Part shown: positions 55,746 to 64,000 of the stretch, in pieces
Layout: each line of letters opens with the position of its first letter
Numbering within the stretch: the stretch's first letter is position 1
Assembly: GCF_004519305.1 (NCBI RefSeq)
Contig: NZ_SOZA01000015.1
Location: 1-64,000 of the forward strand
Length of the DNA: 64,000 nucleotides
Reading direction: 5' to 3'
Source: Pseudomonas sp. RIT623
Lineage (GTDB): Bacteria; Pseudomonadota; Gammaproteobacteria; Pseudomonadales; Pseudomonadaceae
The notes under the pieces: model-generated
The model's database searches: none
Seen by the model: the letters and a program-made list of their open reading frames with translations, nothing else
What the model was told of the DNA's origin: nothing
Made by a program: the position numbers and the translations under genes

Positions 55746-57320
55746 CTAAACCCCAGGAGCCGGCAGCACCGGCACGTGCAGCAGCTGCAGCCGCGCGCTG
55801 CTCCATTCGCGGGTTTTGTTGATCAGTTCAAGGTCGTTATTCAGCTTCTGGCCGTAGCTTGGCAGGATCTCCTTGAGCTTGGTCTGCCATGCAGGGGTAT
55901 CGATACGCTCCTTGAAGGCCTTCTCCAGCACACCCAGCATGATCGGCGCGGCAGTCGAGGCACCAGGGGACGCGCCCAGCAGCGCGACGATGCTGCCATC
56001 CTGCGCGGCCACCACTTCGGTACCGAACTGCAGCACACCGCCGTGCATGGGGTCTCTCCTGACCACCTGCACCCGCTGGCCGGCCTGCAGCAGTTTCCAG
56101 TCCTCGCCCTTGGCGTTGGGGAAGTACTCGCGCAGCATCGCCATGCGCTCATCGAAACCAAGCATCGACTGGCCCATCAGGTAGGTGCCGAGCTCAGTAT
56201 TGTCGAGGCCGGCATGCAGCAGCGGGCTGATGTTGTCGGTGGTCAGCACGGCGAACCAGTCCAGCAGCGAACCATGCTTGAGGTACTGGATGGAGAAGCT
56301 CGCGAAAGGGCCGAACAACAGCACTTGCCTGCCATCGATCATCCGCGTGTCGAGATGCGGCACCGACATCGGCGGCGCACTCACCGACGCCTTGCCGTAC
56401 AGCTTGGCCTGATGCCGGGCCACCAGGTCCGGGTTGTCGCTCATCAGGAACTGGCCGCCGACCGGGAAGCCGGCATAACCTTCGGCTTCAGGGATGCCGG
56501 ACTTCTGCAGCAGCTTGAGGGCCCCGCCACCGGCGCCGATGAAAACGAAACGCGCCTTCACTGCCGCTTCGCGCCCTGCATTGGCCAGATCCGCCACCAC
56601 CACGTTCCAACTGCCATCGTCGTTGCGCTTGATATCACGCACTTCTTGACCCAGGTGCAGCTTGACGTTGGGATTGCGGGTCATCGAGGCAAACAGCTGG
56701 CGGGTGATCTCACCAAAATTGACATCGGTACCTATGGCCATCCGCGTAGCCGCGACCCGCTGCCCTGGATCACGGCCTTCGATCAGCAGCGCTGCCCACT
56801 TGCGGATCTGCTCGTGGTCCTCGGTGATTTCCATGCCGCGAAACAGCGCACTGTGCTGTAGCGCCGCGACGCGCTTGTGCAGGAAGGCGATGTTCTCATC
56901 ACCCCAGACAAAGCTCATGTGCGGCACATTGTTGATGAACGAAGGCGGGTTGCTCAGCACACCCTGCTCGACCTGATAGGCCCAGAACTGCTTGGACAGC
57001 TCGAACTGTTCATTGATCTCGACGGCCTTGCCGATATCGATGCTGCCGTCCTCGGCGAGCCTGGTGTAGTTCAGCTCGCAGAAGGCTGAATGACCGGTGC
57101 CGGCGTTGTTCCAGGCGTTGGAGCTTTCCTCGGCGACCTGATCCAGGCGCTCGTAGACGGCGATTTTCCACGCAGGTTCCAGCTCGGCGAGGTAGGTGCC
57201 GAGGCTGGCGCTCATGATACCGCCGCCGATCAGCAGGACATCAACGGTCTTTTCTGGGACGGCGGGCTTGGAGCAACCGATGACGCCCAGGCACAGGAGC
57301 GTCAGCAGGAACTTCTTCAT
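55746..57320 (-). CDS. mqo: Malate:quinone oxidoreductase with lipoprotein signal
   Basis: FAD enzyme that oxidises malate to oxaloacetate and reduces ubiquinone. 524 residues from ATG 57320. The protein starts [19 protein letters not shown], a lipoprotein signal with lipobox GVIGC (Cys16), before the FAD motif [14 protein letters not shown] (about 29-42). Family blocks: [56 protein letters not shown] and the end [20 protein letters not shown]. Classical Mqo is a cytosolic-face membrane protein, so export is unexpected (see findings). Pseudomonads have several Mqo paralogues. Confidence 0.93.
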   Translation of the reverse strand: MKKFLLTLLCLGVIGCSKPAVPEKTVDVLLIGGGIMSASLGTYLAELEPAWKIAVYERLDQVAEESSNAWNNAGTGHSAFCELNYTRLAEDGSIDIGKAVEINEQFELSKQFWAYQVEQGVLSNPPSFINNVPHMSFVWGDENIAFLHKRVAALQHSALFRGMEITEDHEQIRKWAALLIEGRDPGQRVAATRMAIGTDVNFGEITRQLFASMTRNPNVKLHLGQEVRDIKRNDDGSWNVVVADLANAGREAAVKARFVFIGAGGGALKLLQKSGIPEAEGYAGFPVGGQFLMSDNPDLVARHQAKLYGKASVSAPPMSVPHLDTRMIDGRQVLLFGPFASFSIQYLKHGSLLDWFAVLTTDNISPLLHAGLDNTELGTYLMGQSMLGFDERMAMLREYFPNAKGEDWKLLQAGQRVQVVRRDPMHGGVLQFGTEVVAAQDGSIVALLGASPGASTAAPIMLGVLEKAFKERIDTPAWQTKLKEILPSYGQKLNNDLELINKTREWSSARLQLLHVPVLPAPGV

Positions 57321-57522
57321 TGGATCTTTCCGGTTGTAGGTGTTCACGCGGGGGCGATAGCGAAGAACGTGCCAACCGGTTTGCGCCCCTGTTGCGGGGG
57401 TCGAAGCGCTGGGGAGATGGCGACAAACCGCCACTCAAGAGCTGGATGCCAGAGCCTGGCTGGCGGGTTTCCCCCGTTTCTTGCGCGAGCTTGAGTATCG
57501 CGCACCTAGCCGCAGGAAGGGG

Positions 57523-57536
57523 TACTCGAACGAGTA
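57523..57536. promoter_or_regulatory. Candidate operator palindrome
   Basis: TACTCG-AA-CGAGTA, perfect 6-base arms. GAGTATC occurs again at 57493-57499. It lies about 200 bases before the mqo ATG. The regulator is unknown. Confidence 0.35.
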
Positions 57537-57567
57537 TCAAGGCTTTTCGTACAGAGCTTGGGACTTG

Positions 57568-57590
57568 CCGGGGCTGCGCTGCAGCCCCGG
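57568..57590 (-). terminator. Hairpin downstream of the OmpA-like gene
   Basis: Perfect 10-base stem with 3-base loop, 65 bases past the OmpA-like stop. It lacks a T run, so it may be Rho-aided or a processing barrier. Confidence 0.5.
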
Positions 57591-57655
57591 TAATCTCGCA
57601 TTCAAGTGGCCCTTGATCGCACACGCCTGGCAACGCTGCGCGCGGGTGCCAGGAC

Positions 57656-58462
57656 TCAGCGCGCCGGCGCGAGCTTGCCCTTGTCGTCGGAGAAAACAAT
57701 CTCGACCCGCCGGTTCTGCGCCCTGCCCCGCTCCGAAGCATTGGCCTCCACCGGGTACTGGTCGCCATAACCCTCGACCTGGATACGCTTTTCATCGACC
57801 CCCAGGTCGACCAGCATATCGGCTACCGACTGGGCGCGATCGCGCGACAGCTTGAGGTTGTCCTCGGATGCACCGGTGCTATCGGTGTAGCCCTCGATCC
57901 GCACCACGCGCCGCGGATTGAGCTGAAGGAACTGCACCAGCTTGAGGACCGTGCGGCTTGCCGAGCTCTTCAGCTCCGCCTGGCCTGTATCGAACAGCAC
58001 ATCGCCCAAGGTCATCACCAGGCCACGATCGGTCTGCTCGGACGCCAGCGCGGCGATCTGCGCCTCGACGAACTTGCCCTGCTGCTGCACGCTGGCCAAC
58101 TTGGCCTCGCGCAGCGCCAGTTGCAGACGCTGGCGCTCCAGGTCGAGCTTGCTCAGGCGCTCCTGGCTTAGCGCCAGGTTGGCGTGCTCGCGGGCGATCT
58201 CGCTGTAGCGCTGGCTCAGGTAGGCGTAGTGGCGCACGTCGCTGCCAGTCCCCACGTAGCCGGCCAGGCGTTCGGCACGCCCCAGGGACTCGCCCGCACG
58301 GATCACGTCGCGCGGCGCGCTGCGCAACACATCGGAATCGTCCTTGACCTTCTGGAACGCCGCGCTGGCATCTTCCAACGACGACTCGCTGCGCTGGCTG
58401 GCGCAACCCTGCAGGCCGACCAGGCCCAACAGCACCAGCGCGACGGGCATGAGGCGGCTCAT
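57656..58462 (-). CDS. OmpA-like lipoprotein with DUF4398 domain
   Basis: The 268-residue outer-membrane lipoprotein has a signal with lipobox LVGLQGC (Cys20), a DUF4398 helical region (about 30-140; SSLEDASAAFQKVKDDSDV, RAERLAGY, then a coiled coil LSKLDLERQRLQLALREAKL), and a C-terminal OmpA domain (about 145-260; LFDTGQAELKSSA, RIEGYTDSTGASEDNLKLSRDRAQSV, GYGDQYPVEANASERGRAQNRRVEI) that binds peptidoglycan. It starts within the end of the preceding DUF4398 gene (4-base overlap). Third gene of a SBP-DUF4398-OmpA set. Function unknown; a tether between outer membrane and wall is likely. Confidence 0.9.
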   Translation of the reverse strand: MSRLMPVALVLLGLVGLQGCASQRSESSLEDASAAFQKVKDDSDVLRSAPRDVIRAGESLGRAERLAGYVGTGSDVRHYAYLSQRYSEIAREHANLALSQERLSKLDLERQRLQLALREAKLASVQQQGKFVEAQIAALASEQTDRGLVMTLGDVLFDTGQAELKSSASRTVLKLVQFLQLNPRRVVRIEGYTDSTGASEDNLKLSRDRAQSVADMLVDLGVDEKRIQVEGYGDQYPVEANASERGRAQNRRVEIVFSDDKGKLAPAR

Positions 58463-58812
58463 GGCTGCACCTCCAATTGCTTGCGCAGGCGCTTGATACG
58501 CGACTGCATGACCTGCAACTGCTCCTCGCTTTTCTGATTCAGCACCCGCGCCTCGGCCAGGCGTGCATCCAGCTCAGCCTGCTCGGCACGCATGCGCGCA
58601 TCACGATAGCGCTCACTGATCATGTTGCTCTTGGCGCGGGCCAGCTTGTCTTCGGCCAGCTTGAATTCCGCCACCTGCTCGGTGGCACCGACAGCCTTGG
58701 CCTGTTCCAGGGCCTGCTCGGACAGGCGCAACTGTTCATTAGGTGCCGGATCGTTGGCACAACCGGCCAGGCCAAGCATGGCCAGGGCAAGCATCAGGGG
58801 TTGGGTTCTCAC
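58459..58812 (-). CDS. DUF4398 lipoprotein
   Basis: A 117-residue lipoprotein: lipobox LGLAGC (Cys18), then one long helical hairpin rich in Ala, Glu, Arg and Lys (EQLRLSEQALEQAKAVGA, FKLAEDKLARAKSNM, RYRDARMRAEQAELDARLAEARVLNQKSEEQLQ). This repeats the pattern of the N-terminal half of the next gene product, so the two probably pair or arose by duplication. It starts 9 bases after the upstream SBP gene and overlaps the OmpA-like gene by 4 bases. Role unknown. Confidence 0.88.
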   Translation of the reverse strand: MRTQPLMLALAMLGLAGCANDPAPNEQLRLSEQALEQAKAVGATEQVAEFKLAEDKLARAKSNMISERYRDARMRAEQAELDARLAEARVLNQKSEEQLQVMQSRIKRLRKQLEVQP

Positions 58813-58821
58813 GCACTCTTC

Positions 58822-59643
58822 CTACTGTTTAGGGGCGCCCTGCGACGCCTGCATCTGCGCTTTCCAGCGCTCCACATTGCGCTGCAGCACAGCCTCGCTC
58901 GCCCCGGAGATCGGTAATTCTGTCAGCTTTTTCGCCAGTTGTCCGCGCAACCAGCTGTCGTTGCATGCCGAGTTATGCGACACCGCCAGGTACAGACCTG
59001 GCCGGTCCACCGGCAAGCCCCTGGCGATCAGGTCGTCGCTCACACCCAGGCTCTGGGCCATGGCCATGCCGGAGTAACGGCCGGCAAGCACATAGTCGAC
59101 CTGGCCCAGCACCAGTTTCTGGAACGCCTGGGTAAGGTTCTGCGCCGGCGCAAGCTTCAGCTGGGCCTTGGCGAAAACCTCGAAGGCGGGTGTCAGCCGC
59201 GCCTTCTCTGACAAGCCGCCGCGGTATTGGGCCAGGTCTGCCGGGCCGTTGAACTCGAGTACCGCGTCGTGGCGAGTCCAGACCAGGTACTCGTTGAGTT
59301 GCAAGGCCGGATGGATATAGTCCAGGGCGGTCAACTGAGTGACCTGCATCGGCGTATCGAGCAGCAGGTCGATGCGCCCGCTACGCACCTCGTCGAGCGC
59401 CTGCTCGCGCTTGCCGGCGTGCAGCACCTCGATCTTCAGGCCCAACTCGTCGGCCACCTGGCGCAGCAAGTCGACATTGGCCCCGATCAGGTGCTTCGGG
59501 TCTTGCGGGTCCTGCCATGAATACGGCGGCGCATCCGGGCTGCCGGTGGCCACCAGGCGTTCGCATTTACCTAGCGCCCATACCGGGCTCGACAGCAGCG
59601 CCAAGGCGCAGGCCAGCATCCCCTTGCTCGAACGAAACACCAT
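58822..59643 (-). CDS. Periplasmic solute-binding protein (SBP_bac_3 family)
   Basis: A 273-residue protein starting MVFRSSKGMLACALALLSSPVWALG, a normal signal peptide. The mature part has the amino-acid-binding fold: RLVATGSPDAPPYSWQD, LIGANVDLLRQVADELGL, DEVRSGRIDLLLDTPMQ, YVLAGRYSGMAMAQSLGV. The usual Arg/Asp ligand residues for amino acids are not clearly kept, and no ABC permease or ATPase gene is near, so a sensing or envelope role is possible rather than transport. It heads the three-gene cluster with the DUF4398 and OmpA-like lipoproteins (9-base gap). The start at 59643 excludes 11 upstream in-frame codons. Confidence 0.82.
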   Translation of the reverse strand: MVFRSSKGMLACALALLSSPVWALGKCERLVATGSPDAPPYSWQDPQDPKHLIGANVDLLRQVADELGLKIEVLHAGKREQALDEVRSGRIDLLLDTPMQVTQLTALDYIHPALQLNEYLVWTRHDAVLEFNGPADLAQYRGGLSEKARLTPAFEVFAKAQLKLAPAQNLTQAFQKLVLGQVDYVLAGRYSGMAMAQSLGVSDDLIARGLPVDRPGLYLAVSHNSACNDSWLRGQLAKKLTELPISGASEAVLQRNVERWKAQMQASQGAPKQ

Positions 59644-59681
59644 GCAACCACTCCCCACCTGCGCAACGACAGCCATGAAAA

Positions 59682-59710
59682 AACCCGGACCGCCAAGGGC
59701 GGGCCGGGTT
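59682..59710 (-). terminator. Terminator of etfBA
   Basis: AACCCGG-A-CCGCC pairs with GGCGG-G-CCGGGTT (one mismatch, loop AAG). On the minus strand TTTTTT follows. It lies 22 bases past the etfA stop. Confidence 0.9.
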
Positions 59711-59732
59711 CTTTATAAGTGAAGCAGGCGGA

Positions 59733-60662
<930 letters not shown>

Positions 60663-61412
60663 TTAGATTACCTTCGCTTCGTTCTTCAGCTTCTCGACCA
60701 GTTCGGCCACCGACTTGACCTTGATACCAGCGCTGCGTGCAGCCGGCGCTTCGACTTTCAGGGTCTTGTTGGTGGAGGCGAGGGATACGCCCAGCGCGTC
60801 CGGAGTCAGGGTCTCCAGCGGCTTCTTCTTGGCCTTCATGATGTTCGGCAGCGACGCGTAGCGCGGCTCGTTCAGACGCAGGTCGGTGGTGACGATCGCC
60901 GGCAGGTTCAGCGCTACGGTCTGCAGGCCGCCGTCGATTTCACGGGTGACGTTGACCTTGTCGCCAGCGACTTCCACCTTGGAGGCGAAGGTGCCCTGGG
61001 CGAAGCCGGTCAGCGCGGCCAGCATCTGGCCGGTCTGGTTGTTGTCGCTGTCGATGGCCTGCTTGCCGAGGATCACCAGCTGCGGCTGTTCCTTGTCGAC
61101 AACGGCTTTCAACGCCTTGGCCACGGCCAGCGAGTTCAACTCGTCGGCGGCTTCGACCAGGATGGCACGGTCGGCGCCCAGGGCCAGGGCGGTACGCAGT
61201 TGCTCCTGCGCCGCGGTCGGGCCGATGCTGACGACGACGATCTCGCTCGCCACGCCCTTCTCTTTAAGGCGCACGGCTTCTTCCACGGCGATTTCGCAGA
61301 AGGGGTTCATGGACATCTTGACGTTTGCAAGGTCGACGCCGGAGTTGTCCGCCTTGACGCGAACCTTGACGTTGTAGTCGACCACTCGTTTGACAGCTAC
61401 AAGAACCTTCAT
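60663..61412 (-). CDS. etfB: Electron transfer flavoprotein beta subunit
   Basis: Partner of EtfA, binding AMP. 249 residues: [20 protein letters not shown] at the N-terminus, [27 protein letters not shown], and the signature region [46 protein letters not shown]. First gene of etfBA. GAGGAATCC precedes the ATG. The upstream 545-base gap is shared with the divergent ETF-QO gene and contains a PsrA box and a further palindrome. Confidence 0.97.
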   Translation of the reverse strand: MKVLVAVKRVVDYNVKVRVKADNSGVDLANVKMSMNPFCEIAVEEAVRLKEKGVASEIVVVSIGPTAAQEQLRTALALGADRAILVEAADELNSLAVAKALKAVVDKEQPQLVILGKQAIDSDNNQTGQMLAALTGFAQGTFASKVEVAGDKVNVTREIDGGLQTVALNLPAIVTTDLRLNEPRYASLPNIMKAKKKPLETLTPDALGVSLASTNKTLKVEAPAARSAGIKVKSVAELVEKLKNEAKVI

Positions 61413-61520
61413 GGATTCCTCGTTACTCTCCGGTGAAAAGAAGATCGCCTGGGGACTGCCCGGCGAATGCGCGTGGGTACAAGGGCACCTCTAAAAACGT
61501 GTCGACACCGGCAATGTTCA

Positions 61521-61534
61521 ACTGACCGATCAGT
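61521..61534. promoter_or_regulatory. Candidate operator upstream of etfBA
   Basis: ACTGA-CCGA-TCAGT is a perfect 5-base-arm palindrome with an unpaired centre, of the size seen for TetR- or MarR-type sites. Regulator unknown. Confidence 0.35.
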
Positions 61535-61787
61535 CCTTTTTCGACCCTTGCCGGGCAAAACCCGCGGGTCATTTCCTGTGGTGCCGTGTAAACTCCACTA
61601 CAACACCTGATTCGGCCCGAAAACCCTGCGCCACGCCTGGTCTTTAGGGGTGCACCTGCGCCCGACGGTCAGCCTACGGCGAACGCGAAAGCGCTCGTAT
61701 CTTGACCGTAACACCCAATCCGGTCAATACGGCAAATTGGCCAGCCTCCAGCCGCCTACCTGTGATTCTACGGGCCTCCGGCAAATT

Positions 61788-61801
61788 CAAACAAACGTTT
61801 G
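61788..61801. promoter_or_regulatory. PsrA box upstream of ETF-QO
   Basis: CAAAC-AAAC-GTTTG matches the PsrA consensus exactly. It ends 3 bases before the -35 of the ETF-QO promoter. Confidence 0.75.
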
Positions 61802-61803
61802 TA

Positions 61804-61832
61804 TTGGACCCGCCAAGTGGTGTAGATATAAT
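61804..61832 (+). promoter_or_regulatory. Sigma-70 promoter of ETF-QO
   Basis: TTGGAC (61804-61809), 17-base spacer, TATAAT (61827-61832). Near-consensus. Confidence 0.75.
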
Positions 61833-61957
61833 GCGCGGCCAAGACAAAACGGTGTAGTCCGTCACCTGCGAAGCTACAGCACCTGCAATGCCGCGCGTGA
61901 CCGTGAGCACTCATAAAAGACAAGCAACAGCGATGAGCCTTGAGTAGGAGAGAACCT

Positions 61958-63622
61958 GTGGAACGCGAATACATGGAATTCGACGTGGTCATCGTCGGCG
62001 CAGGCCCGGCGGGCCTGTCCGCCGCCTGCCGCCTGAAGCAGAAGGCCGCCGAAGCCGGTAGCGAGATCAGCGTCTGCGTGGTCGAGAAAGGCTCCGAAGT
62101 CGGCGCTCATATTCTCTCCGGCGCGGTGTTCGAACCGCGCGCCCTGAACGAACTGTTCCCCGACTGGAAAGAACTGGGCGCGCCGCTGAACACCGAAGTG
62201 AAGCGCGACGACATCTATGTGCTCAAGGATGCCGGCAGCTCGACAAAAGTGCCTGACCTGTTCGTGCCCAAGACCATGCACAACCAGGGCAACTACATCA
62301 TCTCGCTGGGCAATCTGTGCCGCTGGCTGGCCCAGCAGGCCGAGAACCTCGGCGTCGAGATCTACCCGGGCTTCGCCGCCCAGGAAGCGCTGTTCGACGA
62401 AAACGGCGTGGTCCGGGGCATCGTTACCGGCGACCTCGGTGTCGACCGCGAAGGCAACCCGAAGGACGGCCTGTACACCCCGGGCATGGAACTGCGCGCC
62501 AAGTACACCCTGTTCGCCGAAGGCTGCCGCGGCCACATCGGCAAGCAACTGATCAAGCGCTTCGACCTGGACAACGAATCCGACGTCCAGCACTACGGCA
62601 TCGGCCTCAAGGAAATCTGGGAAATCGACCCGGCCAAGCACGAGCAGGGCCTGGTGGTGCACACCGCCGGCTGGCCGCTGGACGTGATGAGCAAGGACAA
62701 CACCGGCGGCTCGTTCCTCTATCACCTGGAGAACAACCAGGTGGTAGTTGGCCTGATCGTCGACCTGTCCTACTCCAACCCATACTTGTCGCCGTTCGAC
62801 GAGTTCCAGCGCCTCAAGCACCACCCGGTGATGAGCCAGTACCTCGAAGGCGGCAAGCGCATCAGCTACGGTGCCCGCGCCATCTGCAAAGGCGGCTTCA
62901 ACTCGCTGCCGAAAATGGTCTTCAATGGCGGCGCGCTGATCGGCTGTGACCTGGGCACCCTGAACTTCGCCAAGATCAAGGGCAGCCACACCGCGATGAA
63001 ATCCGGCATGCTCGCCGCCGACGCGGTGGCCGATGCCCTGATCGCCGGCAGCGAGGGTGGCGACCAGCTCAATGGTTATGTCAGCGCATTCAAGGCCAGT
63101 TGGCTGTACGAAGAACTGTTCGCCAGCCGCAACTTCGGCCCGGCGATGCACAAGTTCGGCCCACTGCTGGGTGCTGCCTTCAACTACGTCGACCAGAACT
63201 GGTTCGGCGGCAAGCTGCCGTTCACCCTGCACGACACCAAGCCAGACTACGCCTGCCTGAAGCTCGCCGCCGACTCGCAGAAAATCGAGTACCCGAAACC
63301 GGATGGCAAGCTCAGCTTCGACAAGCTCAGCTCGGTATTCCTCTCCAGCACCAACCATGAAGAGGAACAACCCTGCCACCTGAAGCTGACCGACCCGAAT
63401 ATCCCGATCGCCAGCAACCTGCCGCTGTACGACGAACCGGCGCAGCGCTACTGCCCGGCTGGTGTGTACGAGGTAGTCACCCAGGAAGATGGCAGCAAGC
63501 GCTTCCAGATAAACGCGCAGAACTGCGTGCACTGCAAGACCTGCGACATCAAGGACCCGGCCCAGAACATCACCTGGGTCACCCCGGAAGGCGCTGGCGG
63601 GCCGACTTACCCAAACATGTAA
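61958..63622 (+). CDS. Electron transfer flavoprotein-ubiquinone oxidoreductase
   Basis: Membrane-bound FAD/4Fe-4S enzyme that passes electrons from EtfAB to ubiquinone. 554 residues. FAD motif VVIVGAGPAGLSAACRLKQ (about 9-27), membrane/quinone region about 260-330, and Fe-S ligands near the end: Cys in QRYCPAGVYEV and CVHCKTCDIKDPAQN. GTG 61958 (MEREYMEFDVV) is used because AGGAG lies 7 bases upstream. Divergent from etfBA. PsrA control is inferred from the promoter box. Confidence 0.96.
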   Translation: MEREYMEFDVVIVGAGPAGLSAACRLKQKAAEAGSEISVCVVEKGSEVGAHILSGAVFEPRALNELFPDWKELGAPLNTEVKRDDIYVLKDAGSSTKVPDLFVPKTMHNQGNYIISLGNLCRWLAQQAENLGVEIYPGFAAQEALFDENGVVRGIVTGDLGVDREGNPKDGLYTPGMELRAKYTLFAEGCRGHIGKQLIKRFDLDNESDVQHYGIGLKEIWEIDPAKHEQGLVVHTAGWPLDVMSKDNTGGSFLYHLENNQVVVGLIVDLSYSNPYLSPFDEFQRLKHHPVMSQYLEGGKRISYGARAICKGGFNSLPKMVFNGGALIGCDLGTLNFAKIKGSHTAMKSGMLAADAVADALIAGSEGGDQLNGYVSAFKASWLYEELFASRNFGPAMHKFGPLLGAAFNYVDQNWFGGKLPFTLHDTKPDYACLKLAADSQKIEYPKPDGKLSFDKLSSVFLSSTNHEEEQPCHLKLTDPNIPIASNLPLYDEPAQRYCPAGVYEVVTQEDGSKRFQINAQNCVHCKTCDIKDPAQNITWVTPEGAGGPTYPNM

Positions 63623-63642
63623 GGCCTGCCCTGGCAGCAATG

Positions 63643-63677
63643 AAAAGCCCCCTGGCCATCCGGCCCGGGGGCTTTTT
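63643..63677 (+). terminator. Terminator of ETF-QO
   Basis: AAAAGCCCCC (63643-63652) pairs with GGGGGCTTTT (63667-63676), and an inner GGCC/GGCC pair is possible; TTTTT follows. It starts 20 bases after the stop. Confidence 0.92.
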
Positions 63678-63801
63678 CGTCTCAGCCGCTGCGCACTTCC
63701 TCGCACAGGTCGGGGGGCGCTCGAGCAGCTTGATCAGCGCGACCGGTGGACAATAGCCACCACCCGGAAGTCTGCCCCACCGCCCGCCAACCGTTATCGG
63801 C

Positions 63802-64000
63802 TCATTTGTCAGCGCACATGATCGACACCGGTTCCATCGCAAAGGCCAAAGGCTCGCGACGCCCGAAATACAGCGCCGTCAGCAGCCCCACGCTGCCCAT
63901 GATCAGACAAAAACCGACACACACCCACGGGCTCCATGGCATCAGCGCAATCAGCGCCAACGGCGTGGTGCTGGCCCACAGCGCATAGGCCAGGTTGTAA
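63802..64000 (-). CDS. C-terminal end of an MFS transporter (cut by window edge)
   Basis: On the minus strand an open frame runs from the window end to TGA at 63802-63804. It encodes about 66 residues: YNLAYALWASTTPLALIALM, a hydrophobic helix (WVCVGFCLIMGSVGLLTALYF), then a short tail GRREPLAFAMEPVSIMCADK. Two TM helices and the YNLAYALWASTTPL motif resemble the last helices of metabolite:H+ symporter-type MFS proteins. The N-terminal part is outside the window, so substrate cannot be judged. The 120 bases between it and the ETF-QO terminator show nothing else. Confidence 0.72.
   Translation of the reverse strand, partial: YNLAYALWASTTPLALIALMPWSPWVCVGFCLIMGSVGLLTALYFGRREPLAFAMEPVSIMCADK

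Larger units (their letters stand above)
57321..57655. other. 335-base gap upstream of mqo
   Basis: Holds the mqo control region and the end of the OmpA transcript. A palindrome TACTCG-AA-CGAGTA (57523-57536) looks like an operator. A perfect hairpin CCGGGGCTGC-GCT-GCAGCCCCGG (57568-57590) probably ends the OmpA operon. No ORF is supported. Confidence 0.6.
61413..61957. other. 545-base divergent control region, etfBA and ETF-QO
   Basis: Contains palindrome ACTGA-CCGA-TCAGT (61521-61534) about 110 bases before etfB; TTGACCG/CGGTCAA inverted arms (61692-61717 region); PsrA box (61788-61801); and the ETF-QO promoter (61804-61832). No supported ORF. The ETF-QO leader is about 120 bases long. Confidence 0.65.

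Noticed and set aside
57241..57795. Minus-strand open frame across the gap between mqo and the OmpA-like gene
   Set aside because: It overlaps the starts or ends of two certain genes in another frame, has no ribosome site or recognisable sequence, and is Arg/Ser/Pro-rich.
63579..63842. Minus-strand open frame at the end of ETF-QO
   Set aside because: It crosses the ETF-QO terminator and overlaps ETF-QO; the real minus-strand gene is the MFS end from 63802 in another frame.

Overview
The window is 64 kb of high-GC chromosomal DNA from a fluorescent Pseudomonas, most likely of the P. putida group. The assignment rests on recognisable Pseudomonas gene blocks (lolCDE, sthA, gap with a long N-terminal extension, mfd, nagZ, psrA, lexA-sulA, topA, fadBA, etfBA/ETF-QO), long bimodular QueF, HsbR/HsbA and REP-type palindromes in many intergenic gaps. 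No insertion sequence, prophage, CRISPR array, rRNA or clear genomic island was seen. It reads as core chromosome with dense, alternating-strand short operons. One tRNA gene, tRNA-Pro(CGG), is present. The first gene (dusA) and last gene (an MFS transporter, minus strand) are cut by the window edges.

Layout. 1-8.4 kb: dusA, transaldolase, a PhoD-like phosphatase, the HsbR/HsbA partner-switch pair, a PilZ protein, MlaA, a degenerate PhnX-like HAD protein and a DUF4404 protein. 8.4-16.9 kb: queF, a periplasmic cupredoxin divergent from copRS, lolCDE, a second PilZ protein and a glycerophosphodiesterase. 16.9-21.1 kb: sthA, apbE and an unusual GAPDH. 21.2-28.6 kb: an mfd-csiV-SNF2/SWIM helicase operon. 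28.6-32.7 kb: nagZ, psrA, lexA-sulA and two small Pseudomonas proteins. 32.8-39.2 kb: topA, a DUF1653 protein and fadBA. 39.7-44.8 kb: a membrane-anchored unknown, a universal stress protein, an ABC-F ATPase and the lytic transglycosylase slt. 44.9-50.4 kb: a MOSC protein, cheV, an HPt-like protein, a NarL-type two-component pair and a YegS-like lipid kinase. 50.6-55.5 kb: a mannose-1-phosphate guanylyltransferase/isomerase plus glycosyltransferase pair, moeA-moaB and a small lipoprotein. 55.6-59.6 kb: tRNA-Pro, a lipoprotein-type malate:quinone oxidoreductase, and a three-gene set of binding protein, DUF4398 lipoprotein and OmpA-like lipoprotein. 59.7-64 kb: etfBA divergent from ETF-QO, then the partial transporter.

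How the genes work together. The clearest regulatory theme is fatty-acid oxidation. PsrA is encoded at 29.8-30.5 kb. Sequences matching the PsrA box ((G/C)AAAC-N4-GTTT(G/C)) occur twice in the psrA promoter, once with one mismatch upstream of fadBA, and once perfectly just upstream of a strong promoter for ETF-QO. Beta-oxidation (FadB/FadA) and its electron outlet (EtfAB to ETF-QO to ubiquinone) may therefore share one sensor. A second theme is SOS: two perfect CTG-N10-CAG boxes lie in the lexA-sulA promoter. Less understood and worth follow-up are the binding protein-DUF4398-OmpA cluster, the degenerate HAD protein lacking its catalytic aspartates, the HPt-like protein with Asp in place of the phosphoacceptor His, and the mfd-csiV-SNF2 operon. 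No wholly new system could be proven by reading alone; these are the best candidates.
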